Shown here piece after piece: positions 40,068-47,760 of a stretch of 55,503 bases of DNA. A program made the position numbers and the translations under genes. The notes under the pieces were generated by a model. That model was not told the origin of the DNA. It did not search any database and saw nothing but the letters and a program-made list of their open reading frames with translations. Origin of the DNA: Ruminococcus sp. (GTDB taxonomy: Bacteria > Bacillota > Clostridia > Oscillospirales > Ruminococcaceae); contig JAMPDU010000003.1 in assembly GCA_023665505.1 (NCBI GenBank), positions 1 through 55,503 on the forward strand, read 5' to 3'. The number at the start of each line of letters is the position of its first letter. Positions within the stretch are counted from its first letter, which is position 1.

Positions 40068-40829
40068 TCAGAACGGAAACTCTCTCCGCATATTTTCTTC
40101 CCCGACAATGGGTATCAGACTGTCTTTCATAAATATAGGGACGTTTGCCGCCATACATATGTTGTCTACCCACTCCCGCTTTGGAATAACCTTATTTTTT
40201 CTGTTTCCCGTTTCCGCGCCGAGGATTATCCAGTTTGCAAAAACGGCGAAAAATGTGTCGTTCCTCACGTTTTTGTAAGCGGTTATATCCTCCAACATCG
40301 GCTCAACGCTGAAAAAGAAATTTATACTCATAGGCATTTTTCCGAGGGCTATCATTGCCTGCTCCAACTGCCGTATGTTCGTAACGGACGTACCGTACCA
40401 CATATTGCCGTCGTTCGGCAGCTTTCCCTGTTCTTTGAGCTGCGCGTACCGTTCGGGATTTTTTGTAAGAAAAAGGTATCGGTGCTGCGGCGCGTTTCGG
40501 CAAGCCGCAAAAACCTCGCCTATCCACTCATCGGGAATCCAGTTCCCGAAAAGGTCTGCCATTGAGCAAACAAAAATATTTCTGCCTGCCTTGTCTGCAT
40601 AGTCGTTTAAATGGTATCTCAAAAAGGTAGGGCTGAAACTGTGAGGATACGGTAAAATTTTTCCCGATTTTCCCCGTATCGGTTCGTTTTCGTCAAAGAC
40701 GTTTGCAAATTTTTGCATTCCTCCGAACCGTTCGGCAAGTCTGCGTGCATAGCAATACTCACAATCGTTAAAGCAGCCGACAATCGGATTCCAAGTGCTG
40801 CTTGCCCATTCTATGGCTGTGTTGTTCAT
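40068..40829 (-). CDS. DUF5131 (Gp37/Gp68-like) radical-SAM-type protein
   Basis: The 253-residue protein opens with AIEWASSTWNPIVGC and the motif CFNDCEYCYARR (about 19-30), a CxxxCxxC cluster like the radical SAM 4Fe-4S site. YPHSFSPTFL, NIFVCSMADLFG and NWIILGAETG follow. This is typical of DUF5131/phage Gp37-Gp68 proteins, common in phages and conjugative elements and of unknown substrate. A strong AGGAGGT precedes the ATG. Confidence 0.85.
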   Translation of the reverse strand: MNNTAIEWASSTWNPIVGCFNDCEYCYARRLAERFGGMQKFANVFDENEPIRGKSGKILPYPHSFSPTFLRYHLNDYADKAGRNIFVCSMADLFGNWIPDEWIGEVFAACRNAPQHRYLFLTKNPERYAQLKEQGKLPNDGNMWYGTSVTNIRQLEQAMIALGKMPMSINFFFSVEPMLEDITAYKNVRNDTFFAVFANWIILGAETGNRKNKVIPKREWVDNICMAANVPIFMKDSLIPIVGEENMRREFPF

Positions 40830-40839
40830 AACGTACCTC

Positions 40840-41958
40840 CTAAACTCTCACATTAACGTCATTGACCGTAATTGTCGGGTCGTCAAGGTCGATAACAAGA
40901 CATCTCCTGCCGCCGATAACGCTTGTACGCACCTTGCCGGCGGCTGCTCTGCTGATATGTACGGTAATTTCGGGCGCGGAAAGAGTTACCTTGCTTTCGA
41001 CAAGATTTTCGGCGGTCAGACCGTCAGCACCGCTTGTCTTTTCTTTGAAAACGGCGGCAAGCGAATCGAGTTTCTCGCTGCTTACGCCCGCGTCGAAAAG
41101 AATACCGTACAGCTTGTTACCGTCTATAAGGGGCAGTTCCGTTTCATTTTTGGAGTTGTTCACAATGTCCCGTATAGCTTCATTCACATAGGTTATGACA
41201 TTGTAATTCAGCTCGTCGGCGGCAACGTCCGTAAGTATCTGCCGAAAAGTTTCTTTTTCCCGCTGAAACGACATTACCCATTCGCAGCCGAGAACGTCCT
41301 CAACAACCGAAATATTTGGTCTTTTGGGATTTTTCGTGTAGTACATCACATTATTCACATCGGGAGCGCGGTCGCTGAAAACAGGGTACAAAAAACCGTC
41401 CGTTGGAGCGCGGCTGACAATGAGGTCGGTGTTGGCTTTTTTCACAATAGCGTTCGCTCCGCTGTCGAACATCAACCCGTCGTTACCCGTACAGACGGGG
41501 CAAACCGCCGCCGCAATAAAATTGTACTCACCGTCCGCATTATCGTCATTATCCTTAGTCATAATGCTGTAAGAGCAGTACCCGATTATAAGCGAGTATG
41601 CCGTTTCGTACTCCATATTATTGATTATTCTTTCGATTAACCTGTCATTGGCAAGTTCGTCCTCCAGTCTGCCCTTTACTGCGGAGTACAGAATATTCTG
41701 TGCGCCGTCCTCGTCGTATTCCTCGCGGGGAAAACCGTACTCCACAAGATTTTTACCCACTCTGCCGCTTAGAATTTTTTTCATAGTTTCAAGCATAACC
41801 GCGCCCTCGTCCTCGGGTATAAGGGCATAAAGCCTGTTATCCTTACAGCGGACGTTCTTCTGCGGGTCAACATACACCGAAACAATGTGATTAAGCGTGA
41901 AAAATCCGCTGTTGTCGGTAAAATTCTTTTTGATTTCCGCAATCTCTTTCTTATTCAT
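40840..41958 (-). CDS. DUF4317-family protein
   Basis: The start ATG 41958 (MNKKEIAEIKKNF) overlaps the upstream stop by 8 bases; the frame is open to 42003. The 372 residues match the DUF4317 pattern: an opening of MNKKEIAEI, a YVD motif near 26, the LSGRVGKNLVEYGFP stretch, VCPVCTG (about 150), DGFLYPVFSDRAPDVNNVMYYTKNP and a C-terminal domain. Function unknown. Confidence 0.85.
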   Translation of the reverse strand: MNKKEIAEIKKNFTDNSGFFTLNHIVSVYVDPQKNVRCKDNRLYALIPEDEGAVMLETMKKILSGRVGKNLVEYGFPREEYDEDGAQNILYSAVKGRLEDELANDRLIERIINNMEYETAYSLIIGYCSYSIMTKDNDDNADGEYNFIAAAVCPVCTGNDGLMFDSGANAIVKKANTDLIVSRAPTDGFLYPVFSDRAPDVNNVMYYTKNPKRPNISVVEDVLGCEWVMSFQREKETFRQILTDVAADELNYNVITYVNEAIRDIVNNSKNETELPLIDGNKLYGILFDAGVSSEKLDSLAAVFKEKTSGADGLTAENLVESKVTLSAPEITVHISRAAAGKVRTSVIGGRRCLVIDLDDPTITVNDVNVRV

Positions 41959-42274
41959 TGACTTTCTTTCCTTTCCTGTTAGATTTTTTCTCCCGCTTTT
42001 CAAATGAAATCAACCCGTTTTCGTCCTTGACGGGCGCATAGTCGTATGCAGTCCATTCCTTGCCGCAGGAAATGCAGAAAAATCCCGCATACTTAATAAC
42101 GGGAGCGCAGGTCATCTCCCCGATTATCTGTCCCATAGTTTCACCGTCCATATCAACACCGTTTTTGTACATTGGGTGTTCCGAGACAAAATAATACGTC
42201 GTGGCAACTTTCGCCGTTACCGTTTTTTCTCCGCAGTACGGACATTCAATAGGGTCTCCGATGTTACTGTTCAT
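41951..42274 (-). CDS. Small zinc-ribbon protein
   Basis: The start ATG 42274 lies 17 bases downstream of a palindrome; the frame upstream runs through the palindrome (SPPGTK) and has no ribosome binding site. The 107 residues have two Cys pairs, ECPYCGEK (about 10) and FCISCGKEW (about 65), typical of a zinc ribbon, and a basic C-terminus (KREKKSNRKGKK). It is translationally coupled to the DUF4317 gene. Function unknown. Confidence 0.72.
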   Translation of the reverse strand: MNSNIGDPIECPYCGEKTVTAKVATTYYFVSEHPMYKNGVDMDGETMGQIIGEMTCAPVIKYAGFFCISCGKEWTAYDYAPVKDENGLISFEKREKKSNRKGKKVNE

Positions 42275-42290
42275 ATTATCAAATCCTTTC

Positions 42291-42305
42291 GTCCCCGGTG
42301 GGGAA
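42291..42305. repeat. 15-bp palindrome, copy 18 (variant)
   Basis: GTCCCCGGTGGGGAA (first arm base changed), 21 bases after the stop of the gene at 42327. Confidence 0.85.
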
Positions 42306-42326
42306 TTTTTTATAGAAAAACTCATA

Positions 42327-43283
42327 TCAGCTAATGCCGCTCTGATAATCGTTTATCTTGTCAATAAGCTCTTGATTTTCCTTTTCGGCTTTTTTCTGCC
42401 TGTTTACAGCCGACAAATACGTCGAAAACAAGTCATTTATAGATGTTGCGGGTTTATATGTCATTCCGTTGATTTCCAAATCAGCAAGAACGGCGGAGCT
42501 GAATACACTATTGCAGGCTCTGTCAAATCCGTATCTGGAAATATTGCTTTTGTAAAATCTTACAAAGTTACCGTCATTCTTCCAGTTCGGATAGTATTTT
42601 TTCAGCTCGCGGTCATTGGATTTTAACACAAAATCAAGCACATTTGCGGCGGCTTCTTCCGAAAAATATATATCGTCTCCGCGCAAACAGCCGCCTAAAC
42701 GGTATTCACCGTCGTTTACGTTACAATAAAATTCCGTTTCCTTAAAATCCTTATTTGCAGACAGTACCGAAAACGGCTTTGCTCTGACAACCGTTTCGTC
42801 CTTAAAATTAATCGTCCAAATATCGGTATCTTTCGATAAGCCGTAAGCATTAAGTCCGCAAAACTTATTAAGCAGGGATAAAAAGGAAATGTACACTCCC
42901 AAACTCAAACCCGCGTCAACGCCCTCCTCTAAAAGACTTAAATCATTTATGTCAGTATGCCCTTGCTTTTTATAAGTAATTATAATGGGGAGAAACAATC
43001 CAAGCACTAACGACAATAATCCGCATAAAAAGCCGATTTCATCACTAAAAAAATCTTTTAGCGCGAGAGCAATTTTATTGGGTGTTTTTCTGTACCGTTC
43101 ATCTTCCGATATTATCGGAAAAGAAACCTCCTGCACCGCAAGCTCGGAATTGTCTTTGAATTTAATCAATGGCAATAAATTTTCGTCTGCGCGGTAATTG
43201 CCTATGAGATTATTTTCAAAAACTTTCTCATCGGCGGCAATTGGGTACAGCTCCCCGTCGTCAGCTTTTATCCAACCATTCAT
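42327..43283 (-). CDS. Membrane protein of unknown function
   Basis: The 318-residue protein has two membrane helices (about 84-102, GFLCGLLSLVLGLFLPIII; about 125-142, AGLSLGVYISFLSLL). A soluble N-terminal part precedes them and a C-terminal part ends in a short coiled coil (QKKAEKENQELIDKI). The ATG overlaps the stop of the upstream HTH gene by 4 bases and has GGAGG at 7. The regulator upstream may control it. Function unknown. Confidence 0.72.
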   Translation of the reverse strand: MNGWIKADDGELYPIAADEKVFENNLIGNYRADENLLPLIKFKDNSELAVQEVSFPIISEDERYRKTPNKIALALKDFFSDEIGFLCGLLSLVLGLFLPIIITYKKQGHTDINDLSLLEEGVDAGLSLGVYISFLSLLNKFCGLNAYGLSKDTDIWTINFKDETVVRAKPFSVLSANKDFKETEFYCNVNDGEYRLGGCLRGDDIYFSEEAAANVLDFVLKSNDRELKKYYPNWKNDGNFVRFYKSNISRYGFDRACNSVFSSAVLADLEINGMTYKPATSINDLFSTYLSAVNRQKKAEKENQELIDKINDYQSGIS

Positions 43284-43786
43284 TTACGTTCCTCCGTTCT
43301 TTTTAAAGCCTCCTGCGCTTCTTCAAGCGTTAGGAAATAATCCTGCGGATAGCCGCAAGCATAGTAGCACTTATCCTCCGTGCAAATATCGGCAAGAGGT
43401 ACTCCCAAACCGCCGATTATAAAGCGGTCGATTTGTCCCGATACAATCTGCTGTTCTCTGCGCCTGCCCGATTTTACATTTTCAATCATATACACCGTTT
43501 CGCCCACCTTGCAAGGCAGATAAAGCCTGTTACTATTATTAAATCCAAGCAGATAATCCGTTGACGTATTAAACAGCTTTGCAATGGAAATCAATATCGG
43601 TATTCTCGGCAGTCTGTTTCCCATAGCATAGTAAACAATGCTCTGCCTTGATATTCCCAAAGTATCGGCAACATCGTTAAGCGACATTTGATAAGCATTA
43701 CGCAGTACCGTAAACCGCCTGCTGAAAACTTTCGCCGTGTCCTTATTAAATGATTTATAGGCTTCAAGTTCGGGCGTGAGTTTCAT
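43280..43786 (-). CDS. XRE-family transcriptional regulator
   Basis: The start ATG 43786 is preferred to 43792 because GGAGG lies 7 bases before it. Residues 15-75 form a Cro/C1-type helix-turn-helix (LRNAYQMSLNDVADTLGISRQSIVYYAMGNRLPRIPILI; two helices flank the turn at LGIS). The C-terminal 90 residues, with three cysteines, look like a ligand- or dimer-forming domain. It overlaps the downstream membrane gene and is preceded by a composite repeat copy, which could contain its promoter. Confidence 0.85.
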   Translation of the reverse strand: MKLTPELEAYKSFNKDTAKVFSRRFTVLRNAYQMSLNDVADTLGISRQSIVYYAMGNRLPRIPILISIAKLFNTSTDYLLGFNNSNRLYLPCKVGETVYMIENVKSGRRREQQIVSGQIDRFIIGGLGVPLADICTEDKCYYACGYPQDYFLTLEEAQEALKRTEERK

Positions 43787-43833
43787 TGTCATTCCTCCGT
43801 TCTTTTTAAAGTCTTTAAATTAGAATTTATGCC

Positions 43834-44058
43834 CTTACATCACGCATACGCGCAAATTGCAATTTTGTCAAGACTGAAAATTTACAACTTCTTACATCAC
43901 GCCTATGCAAAAATAGCACAGTGCCGCAGCGCACGTCCGCACGGACTTTAATGTGCGGAGCTTATACCTTACCGAGAGTATCACCAACGCCGCAGGCGGC
44001 GGTTTACGGCTACTTTCTCGGCTTTAGGCTGCTAAGTCAGCCCGTCCCCACTGGGGAA
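43834..44058 (-). repeat. Composite repeat, copy 1
   Basis: Read on the minus strand it comprises: the palindrome (44044-44058), a ~125-base conserved block (about 43,920-44,043, starting GGGCTGACTTAGCAGCC), and two degenerate copies (43834, 43891; period 57) of a ~30-base unit (GTTGCAA...GATGTAAG). It lies between the 76-residue HTH gene and the regulator at 43280. Confidence 0.85.
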
Positions 44059-44267
44059 TTATTTATAAGATAATCAACCGTAACGCCGAGATAATCTGCA
44101 ATAATCACAATTTTGGCAAGCCGCGGTTCAAACCCTCGTTTAAGATTATCAATAACGTTCTTGCTCAAACCGCACTCTTGCAGCATACGGTTTACCGATA
44201 TGTTTTTCCTTTCGCACAATTCTATAATATTCTGCGTTAGGATTTCAATATTGAAAATACTATCCAT
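44037..44267 (-). CDS. Small XRE-family regulator ending in the repeat
   Basis: The start is ATG 44267 (a GTG at 44276 is the longer alternative). The 76 residues are a compact Cro/C1 helix-turn-helix (CERKNISVNRMLQECGLSKN, VIDNLKRGF). The last residues SPVGTG and the stop TGA are encoded by the palindrome and the start of composite repeat copy 1. The repeat has therefore replaced or supplied the gene's end. Its start lies 47 bases beyond the last repeat unit of copy 2. Confidence 0.75.
   Translation of the reverse strand: MDSIFNIEILTQNIIELCERKNISVNRMLQECGLSKNVIDNLKRGFEPRLAKIVIIADYLGVTVDYLINNSPVGTG
44044..44058. repeat. 15-bp palindrome, copy 19 (in composite copy 1)
   Basis: GTCCCCACTGGGGAA, read as SPVG at the C-terminus of the small HTH protein. 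Confidence 0.9.
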
Positions 44268-44313
44268 AATTCCCACTTTCTTATTATTTGAGTTTATGTC
44301 TTACTATTTCCTT

Positions 44314-44609
44314 CTTACATTAAGCGCACGCGAGTTGCAACATTTTGAAAATGACATTTACTACTTTTATCCCGCTCTTACGTCACACGCGCGAGTTGCA
44401 ACATACCGAAAGCGAATTGACAGAATATTTTCCCAAACTTACATTACACGCCACACGCCAATTGCAACCGCGCCGCAGCGCAACGTCCGCACGGACTTTA
44501 ATGTGCGGAGCTTATACCTTGCCGAGAGTATCACACACGCCGCAGGCGGCGGTTTACGGTTACTTTCTCGGATTTAGGCTGCTAAGTCAGCCCGTCCCCA
44601 CTGGGGAAT
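44314..44609 (-). repeat. Composite repeat, copy 2
   Basis: Same structure as copy 1 with three ~26-31-base units (starts 44314, 44377, 44438; periods 63 and 61), then the conserved block and the palindrome at 44594-44608. Spacers between units are unrelated. No gene fits in 44,268-44,907. Confidence 0.85.
44594..44608. repeat. 15-bp palindrome, copy 20 (in composite copy 2)
   Basis: GTCCCCACTGGGGAA; about 60 bases from copy 3 with no gene between, so two composite copies are almost in tandem. Confidence 0.9.
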
Positions 44610-44667
44610 TTTTATTGCAACATCTGAATTTCTGTATTCTTCTTTTAAAATTAAGTATTGACTTTTC

Positions 44668-44905
44668 CTTACATCACACGCATACGCGCGAATTGCAACA
44701 ATTTCGCGGAATTTTTGAGTATTATGCGAAAGACTTACATCACACGCACACGCGCGAGTTGCACCCGCGCCGCAGCGCAACGTCCACACGGACTTTAATG
44801 TGCGGAGCTTATACCTTGCCGAGAGTATCACCCACACCGCAGGCGGCGGTTTACGGTTACTTTCTTGACTTTAGGCTGCTAAGTCAGCCCGTCCCCACTG
44901 GGGAA
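44668..44905 (-). repeat. Composite repeat, copy 3
   Basis: Two 32-base units (44668-44699, 44734-44765; period 66), the conserved block and the palindrome at 44891-44905, 2 bases after the stop of the gene at 44908. Confidence 0.85.
44891..44905. repeat. 15-bp palindrome, copy 21 (in composite copy 3)
   Basis: GTCCCCACTGGGGAA, 2 bases after a TAA stop codon. Confidence 0.9.
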
Positions 44906-44907
44906 TT

Positions 44908-45390
44908 TTATTCCGACTTCCGAAACTCCTCGCGCTGCTGTTTTATTCGTTCGGGCATTTCGTCGGAAAACTTGCCGTTATATTTCTCCTGTGATTTTCT
45001 GCGCTTTTCTTCGAGTTTTCCGCGATTTTCCTCACGTCTTTGTTCAGCCTTTTCCTCCGTCCAACCGCACTCGTTCACATTATCCCGCAGCATTTCAAGT
45101 AGTTTTTTGTAGTCAATTTTATCACCGAAAAGCAGCGACCTTATTATTTCAAAATTGTCTGCCATATCCATAAGCTCGTCGCTGTTATAGATTTTTTCGC
45201 ACCTTTCTGCAACGGCGCACATAGATGATAATTCAAGTTTTTCCGTTACATCTTTCCATTCGCAGCATTGCAGAACATTAAATCCGTCAATTATGCCGTT
45301 AAGCGCAGACAGAATTTTAATGCCGTAATCGTCCATACCTTTCTTCCAAATGTACAAATCCTTTGCGGATATTTCTTTTTTCTCGTTCAT
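44908..45390 (-). CDS. Unknown 160-residue protein between composite repeats
   Basis: The start is ATG 45390 (MNEKKEISAKDLYIW) with AAGGAGATG upstream; the frame also stays open through the repeat but without a site. The protein is acidic and helical in its first 110 residues and ends in a very charged coiled coil (EEKAEQRREENRGKLEEKRR). No membrane segment or known motif. It is bracketed by composite repeat copies 3 and 4. Confidence 0.75.
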   Translation of the reverse strand: MNEKKEISAKDLYIWKKGMDDYGIKILSALNGIIDGFNVLQCCEWKDVTEKLELSSMCAVAERCEKIYNSDELMDMADNFEIIRSLLFGDKIDYKKLLEMLRDNVNECGWTEEKAEQRREENRGKLEEKRRKSQEKYNGKFSDEMPERIKQQREEFRKSE

Positions 45391-45448
45391 AAAATAACAT
45401 CTCCTTATTATTTTCTGTATTATGTATTTGTCAATGCACAATTCAAAC

Positions 45449-45655
45449 CTTACATCATACATACACGCGCGAATTGCAACTTGGATTGTGCAAACATAGC
45501 TTACATCACACTCATACGCGCGAATTGCAACCGCGCCGCAGCGCAACGTCCACACGGACTTTAATGTGCGGAGCTTATACCTTGCCGAGAGTATCACACA
45601 CACCGCAGGCGGCGGTTTACGGTTACTTTCTCGGATTTAGGCTGCTAAGTCAGCC
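45449..45655 (-). repeat. Composite repeat, copy 4 (lacks palindrome)
   Basis: Two 32-base units (45449-45480, 45500-45531; period 51) and the conserved block to about 45655. The palindrome is missing: the block ends in CAGCCC followed by TGTTTCCC. It directly follows the stop of the gene at 45670. Confidence 0.85.
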
Positions 45656-45669
45656 CTGTTTCCCTTAAA

Positions 45670-45903
45670 TCAGTTATCGGGACTTTCGACGGAAATAACA
45701 ATTATTCCGTCTTTTGCAGAAATTTCAGTAGGTTCATATTCCGCAAATACAGCCAAATCCTCAAAAGTTACTTCCGAAACAGTACCCTCATAGAACGGCT
45801 CGTCCTCGGTGAACATCACAATTTTCTGCGAAGATGACATCATCAGAAAAAGCTTTACCCACTTCTCTATTTTTTTCGCTTGAATTTCGCAGTAATTACC
45901 CAT
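45670..45903 (-). CDS. Unknown 77-residue protein
   Basis: The start ATG 45903 is chosen because GGAGTGAGG lies upstream; it overlaps the previous gene's end by 8 bases. The protein (MGNYCEIQAKKIEKWVKLFL...) mixes a hydrophobic helix with beta strands (KIVMFTEDEPFYEGTVSEV) and looks soluble. It probably forms a pair with the 84-residue gene before it. Confidence 0.7.
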   Translation of the reverse strand: MGNYCEIQAKKIEKWVKLFLMMSSSQKIVMFTEDEPFYEGTVSEVTFEDLAVFAEYEPTEISAKDGIIVISVESPDN

Positions 45904-46150
45904 TTTCCTCACTCCTTTCATATACAACAGCGGCAATTTCGCTGTTATCAATATACATAGGATAGTCGCCGCTCCCTATACCTTTTATTTCATATCCCAC
46001 AACATCGCCGCCGTACTGGGTAACGGAAAAATCCTTGCATTTAACAATAATTTCGCAGCCGTGTTTCAGAATAAACTTAACCGTCTTTTCTTTGTCGGCT
46101 TCAACTCCCGACAATTGATTAAGCTCTATCGTTTCACTTTTTCCAAGCAT
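45896..46150 (-). CDS. Unknown 84-residue protein
   Basis: The start ATG 46150 fits a CGGAG about 9 bases upstream; TTG 46159 is the longer option. The product (MLGKSETIELNQLSGVEAD...) is beta-rich with one cysteine pair region (GCEIIVKCKD). No family recognised. Overlaps the next gene by 8 bases. Confidence 0.68.
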   Translation of the reverse strand: MLGKSETIELNQLSGVEADKEKTVKFILKHGCEIIVKCKDFSVTQYGGDVVGYEIKGIGSGDYPMYIDNSEIAAVVYERSEENG

Positions 46151-46168
46151 ATCTATCAACTCCGTTTA

Positions 46169-46399
46169 TTAAAGTGTACTGGATATACTGCCTATCAAAT
46201 TTATAAGCAGAAACAATGCAAAACACATAATTCTTGCTTTTTTGTAATCGCAGTTTTGGTTTAAGAATTTTACATTGTGCAGCACAACAGCTTTTGCGAA
46301 TTCTCCGATACCTACGCCGTCGTTCGTAATAAACTGGAGAACGCACCCAAGCATAAGCCCGTGCCAAACAACCAGTAATGTAAATATTGCAATTATCAA
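46169..46399 (-). CDS. Small two-pass membrane protein (TTG start)
   Basis: The start is TTG 46399, with GGAGG 8 bases upstream. The 76 residues have two membrane helices (about 3-22, IAIFTLLVVWHGLMLGCVL; about 57-74, CFALFLLINLIGS). It follows the radical SAM gene at 46433, with the palindrome between. Function unknown. Confidence 0.68.
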   Translation of the reverse strand: MIIAIFTLLVVWHGLMLGCVLQFITNDGVGIGEFAKAVVLHNVKFLNQNCDYKKARIMCFALFLLINLIGSISSTL

Positions 46400-46413
46400 T
46401 TTATTTTCCTCCT

Positions 46414-46428
46414 TTCCCCGGTGGGGAA
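46414..46428. repeat. 15-bp palindrome, copy 22
   Basis: TTCCCCGGTGGGGAA, 4 bases after the stop of the radical SAM gene. Confidence 0.9.
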
Positions 46429-46432
46429 TTTT

Positions 46433-47353
46433 TTAAAAATTAAAACCTCTGTTATGGCAATACTCCCGCCAGTTTTCCTTTTTATAGCATTTGCCGTACA
46501 CATAACGCTGTGCAAATTCCAACTGCGCCGCATTGGGTATGATACCCTCGCGCCCGTTGCGTTCGGCTTGCGCGTACAAGTTGAAATTCCTGCAAAGCCT
46601 GTTAAGCTCCTGCACTCGGAAGTCGGCTTCCTGCAAGTCGGAACGCACCAGTATGTATATAAAAATTTTACTTTTGGGAATTTTATGCCGTTCAAACATT
46701 TCCGCCGCGCGTACAAAGTACGGGAGCTGTGAGCAGGAATCGCAGGAAAAGCGTATATACTTAATCCACCGTATCTTTTTAAGGAGCTTGCACACATCAT
46801 CTGTCAGCAGTCTAATGTCCATACCTTGATTAAAGTCTATAAGGTAGTCCGTGTCAGCCAGTTCCGCAAGCTGTTCCAAACCGTAACCGCAGGCAAGGAT
46901 ATTGTTATCCATAAGCACCAGTTTGTCGGTATTGGGGCGTATAAGCTGCCGCCACGTTCGGTATGCTCTGATTGCTCCCTCTTTCCGAGGGACATAACAC
47001 CACGGGCATTTATTGGGACAGCCCCTTGTAAGAAAACCTATTGCATAGTCGCAATTGGGGTAAATGGAATAATCGGGAAACATCTCGTCTATTTCGGCGG
47101 GGAGTTCCGAGAATATTCCGTACCCCGTACCGCCCTTTACAGTCTTTTCGGCAGGCAGGAACGGGTTTTCTTCCGTAAAGTCAAAAACTTTCGAGGAATA
47201 AATACGGTCATATTTGTCATTGTCAAGCGCACACCACCAGTCAACCGTGTCTCCGAGGGACTTGTGATACGCTGAAATCTTCATCAGCGCGTAATTCGGA
47301 AAACTCTTGTGTGGCATATGCTCATACTCGGCGTCGTGCAAACCTATTAACAT
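46433..47353 (-). CDS. Radical SAM family protein
   Basis: The start ATG 47353 (MLIGLHDAEYEH) has GAGG 8 bases before it; the longer ATG 47377 overlaps the HTH gene upstream. The 306 residues contain the 4Fe-4S radical SAM cluster GCPNKCPWCYVP (about 110-121), with LMDNNILACG (about 145), and DFNQGMDIRLLTDDV (about 170) as in SAM-binding barrels. It is probably an oxygen-sensitive enzyme acting in the cytoplasm; the substrate is unknown. Confidence 0.85.
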   Translation of the reverse strand: MLIGLHDAEYEHMPHKSFPNYALMKISAYHKSLGDTVDWWCALDNDKYDRIYSSKVFDFTEENPFLPAEKTVKGGTGYGIFSELPAEIDEMFPDYSIYPNCDYAIGFLTRGCPNKCPWCYVPRKEGAIRAYRTWRQLIRPNTDKLVLMDNNILACGYGLEQLAELADTDYLIDFNQGMDIRLLTDDVCKLLKKIRWIKYIRFSCDSCSQLPYFVRAAEMFERHKIPKSKIFIYILVRSDLQEADFRVQELNRLCRNFNLYAQAERNGREGIIPNAAQLEFAQRYVYGKCYKKENWREYCHNRGFNF

Positions 47354-47363
47354 ACATTTTTCC

Positions 47364-47570
47364 TCACTTTTTGACATATTCCAAAATATCCGCAGGCTGA
47401 CATTCAAGCACTTCACATATTGCCTCCAGCATAGAAAAGCGTATCGCCTTGACTTTCCCCGTTTTCAGTTTGGAAAGATTTACATTACTTACTCCAACCT
47501 TTTCGGAAAGCTCATTCAAGGATATTTTCCTGTCAGCCATAATTCGGTCAAGTCTCACCACTATAGCCAT
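47364..47570 (-). CDS. XRE-family regulator (YozG-like)
   Basis: The 68-residue protein is a bare Cro/C1 helix-turn-helix: RLDRIMADRKISLNELSEKV, then GVSNVNLSKLKTGKVKAIRF, then ILEYVKK. Such small regulators are common at accessory modules. The RBS AAAGAGG is 10 bases before the ATG. The 15-residue frame described at 47561 overlaps its start. Confidence 0.88.
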   Translation of the reverse strand: MAIVVRLDRIMADRKISLNELSEKVGVSNVNLSKLKTGKVKAIRFSMLEAICEVLECQPADILEYVKK

Positions 47571-47608
47571 ACTGTTATAACCTCTTTAATAAATACAACG
47601 CCATTCAT
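47561..47608 (-). CDS. Possible 15-residue leader peptide
   Basis: The tiny frame MNGVVFIKEVITVWL has GGAG 8 bases upstream. Its ATG overlaps the previous stop (ATGA) and its TAG overlaps the start of the HTH gene. It may only serve translational coupling. Confidence 0.3.
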   Translation of the reverse strand: MNGVVFIKEVITVWL

Positions 47609-47742
47609 AATTTTTTCTCCTTTTCGTTTTTATTATTTTTTAAAGGTTCTTGTTTGGGTTTGTGCAGCTTTATCAAAAGTCTTACGGTTACGGCAATAGC
47701 AGCCGACTGTACAATAACCCAAACTTTCATAAAGGTTTCCAT
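47605..47742 (-). CDS. 45-residue membrane peptide
   Basis: The frame starts at ATG 47742, preceded by AAGGAGAAGTGAT. It reads METFMKVWVIVQSAAIAVTV, with one hydrophobic helix (about 6-24) and then a very basic tail (KLHKPKQEPLKNNKNEKEKK). It is short but well supported by site and position. Confidence 0.6.
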   Translation of the reverse strand: METFMKVWVIVQSAAIAVTVRLLIKLHKPKQEPLKNNKNEKEKKL

Positions 47743-47760
47743 ATCACTTCTCCTTGCATT

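Noticed and set aside
41951..42325. Longer zinc-ribbon protein starting at 42325
   Set aside because: The extra residues come from translation of the palindrome region; the site near 42280 favours ATG 42274.
44574..44837. Possible 87-residue protein
   Set aside because: Open frame runs through repeat units and the conserved block only; it lacks a ribosome binding site and real protein features.
44345..45112. Plus-strand 255-residue frame
   Set aside because: It is a translation of repeat copies 2 and 3 (repeating the same phrases) and is antisense to a supported gene.
43834..45531. CRISPR array from the ~30-base units with unique spacers and a leader-like block
   Set aside because: Units vary in length (26-32) and sequence, mainly in a GC/GT run. 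Spacers are 19-37 bases and each group has only 2-3 units. No cas genes are present. Degenerate repeats with a conserved block fit better.
43834..45655. Integron cassette array (attC-like borders)
   Set aside because: No integrase and no matching RYYYAAC/GTTRRRY boxes at the block ends; kept only as an analogy in the composite repeat finding.
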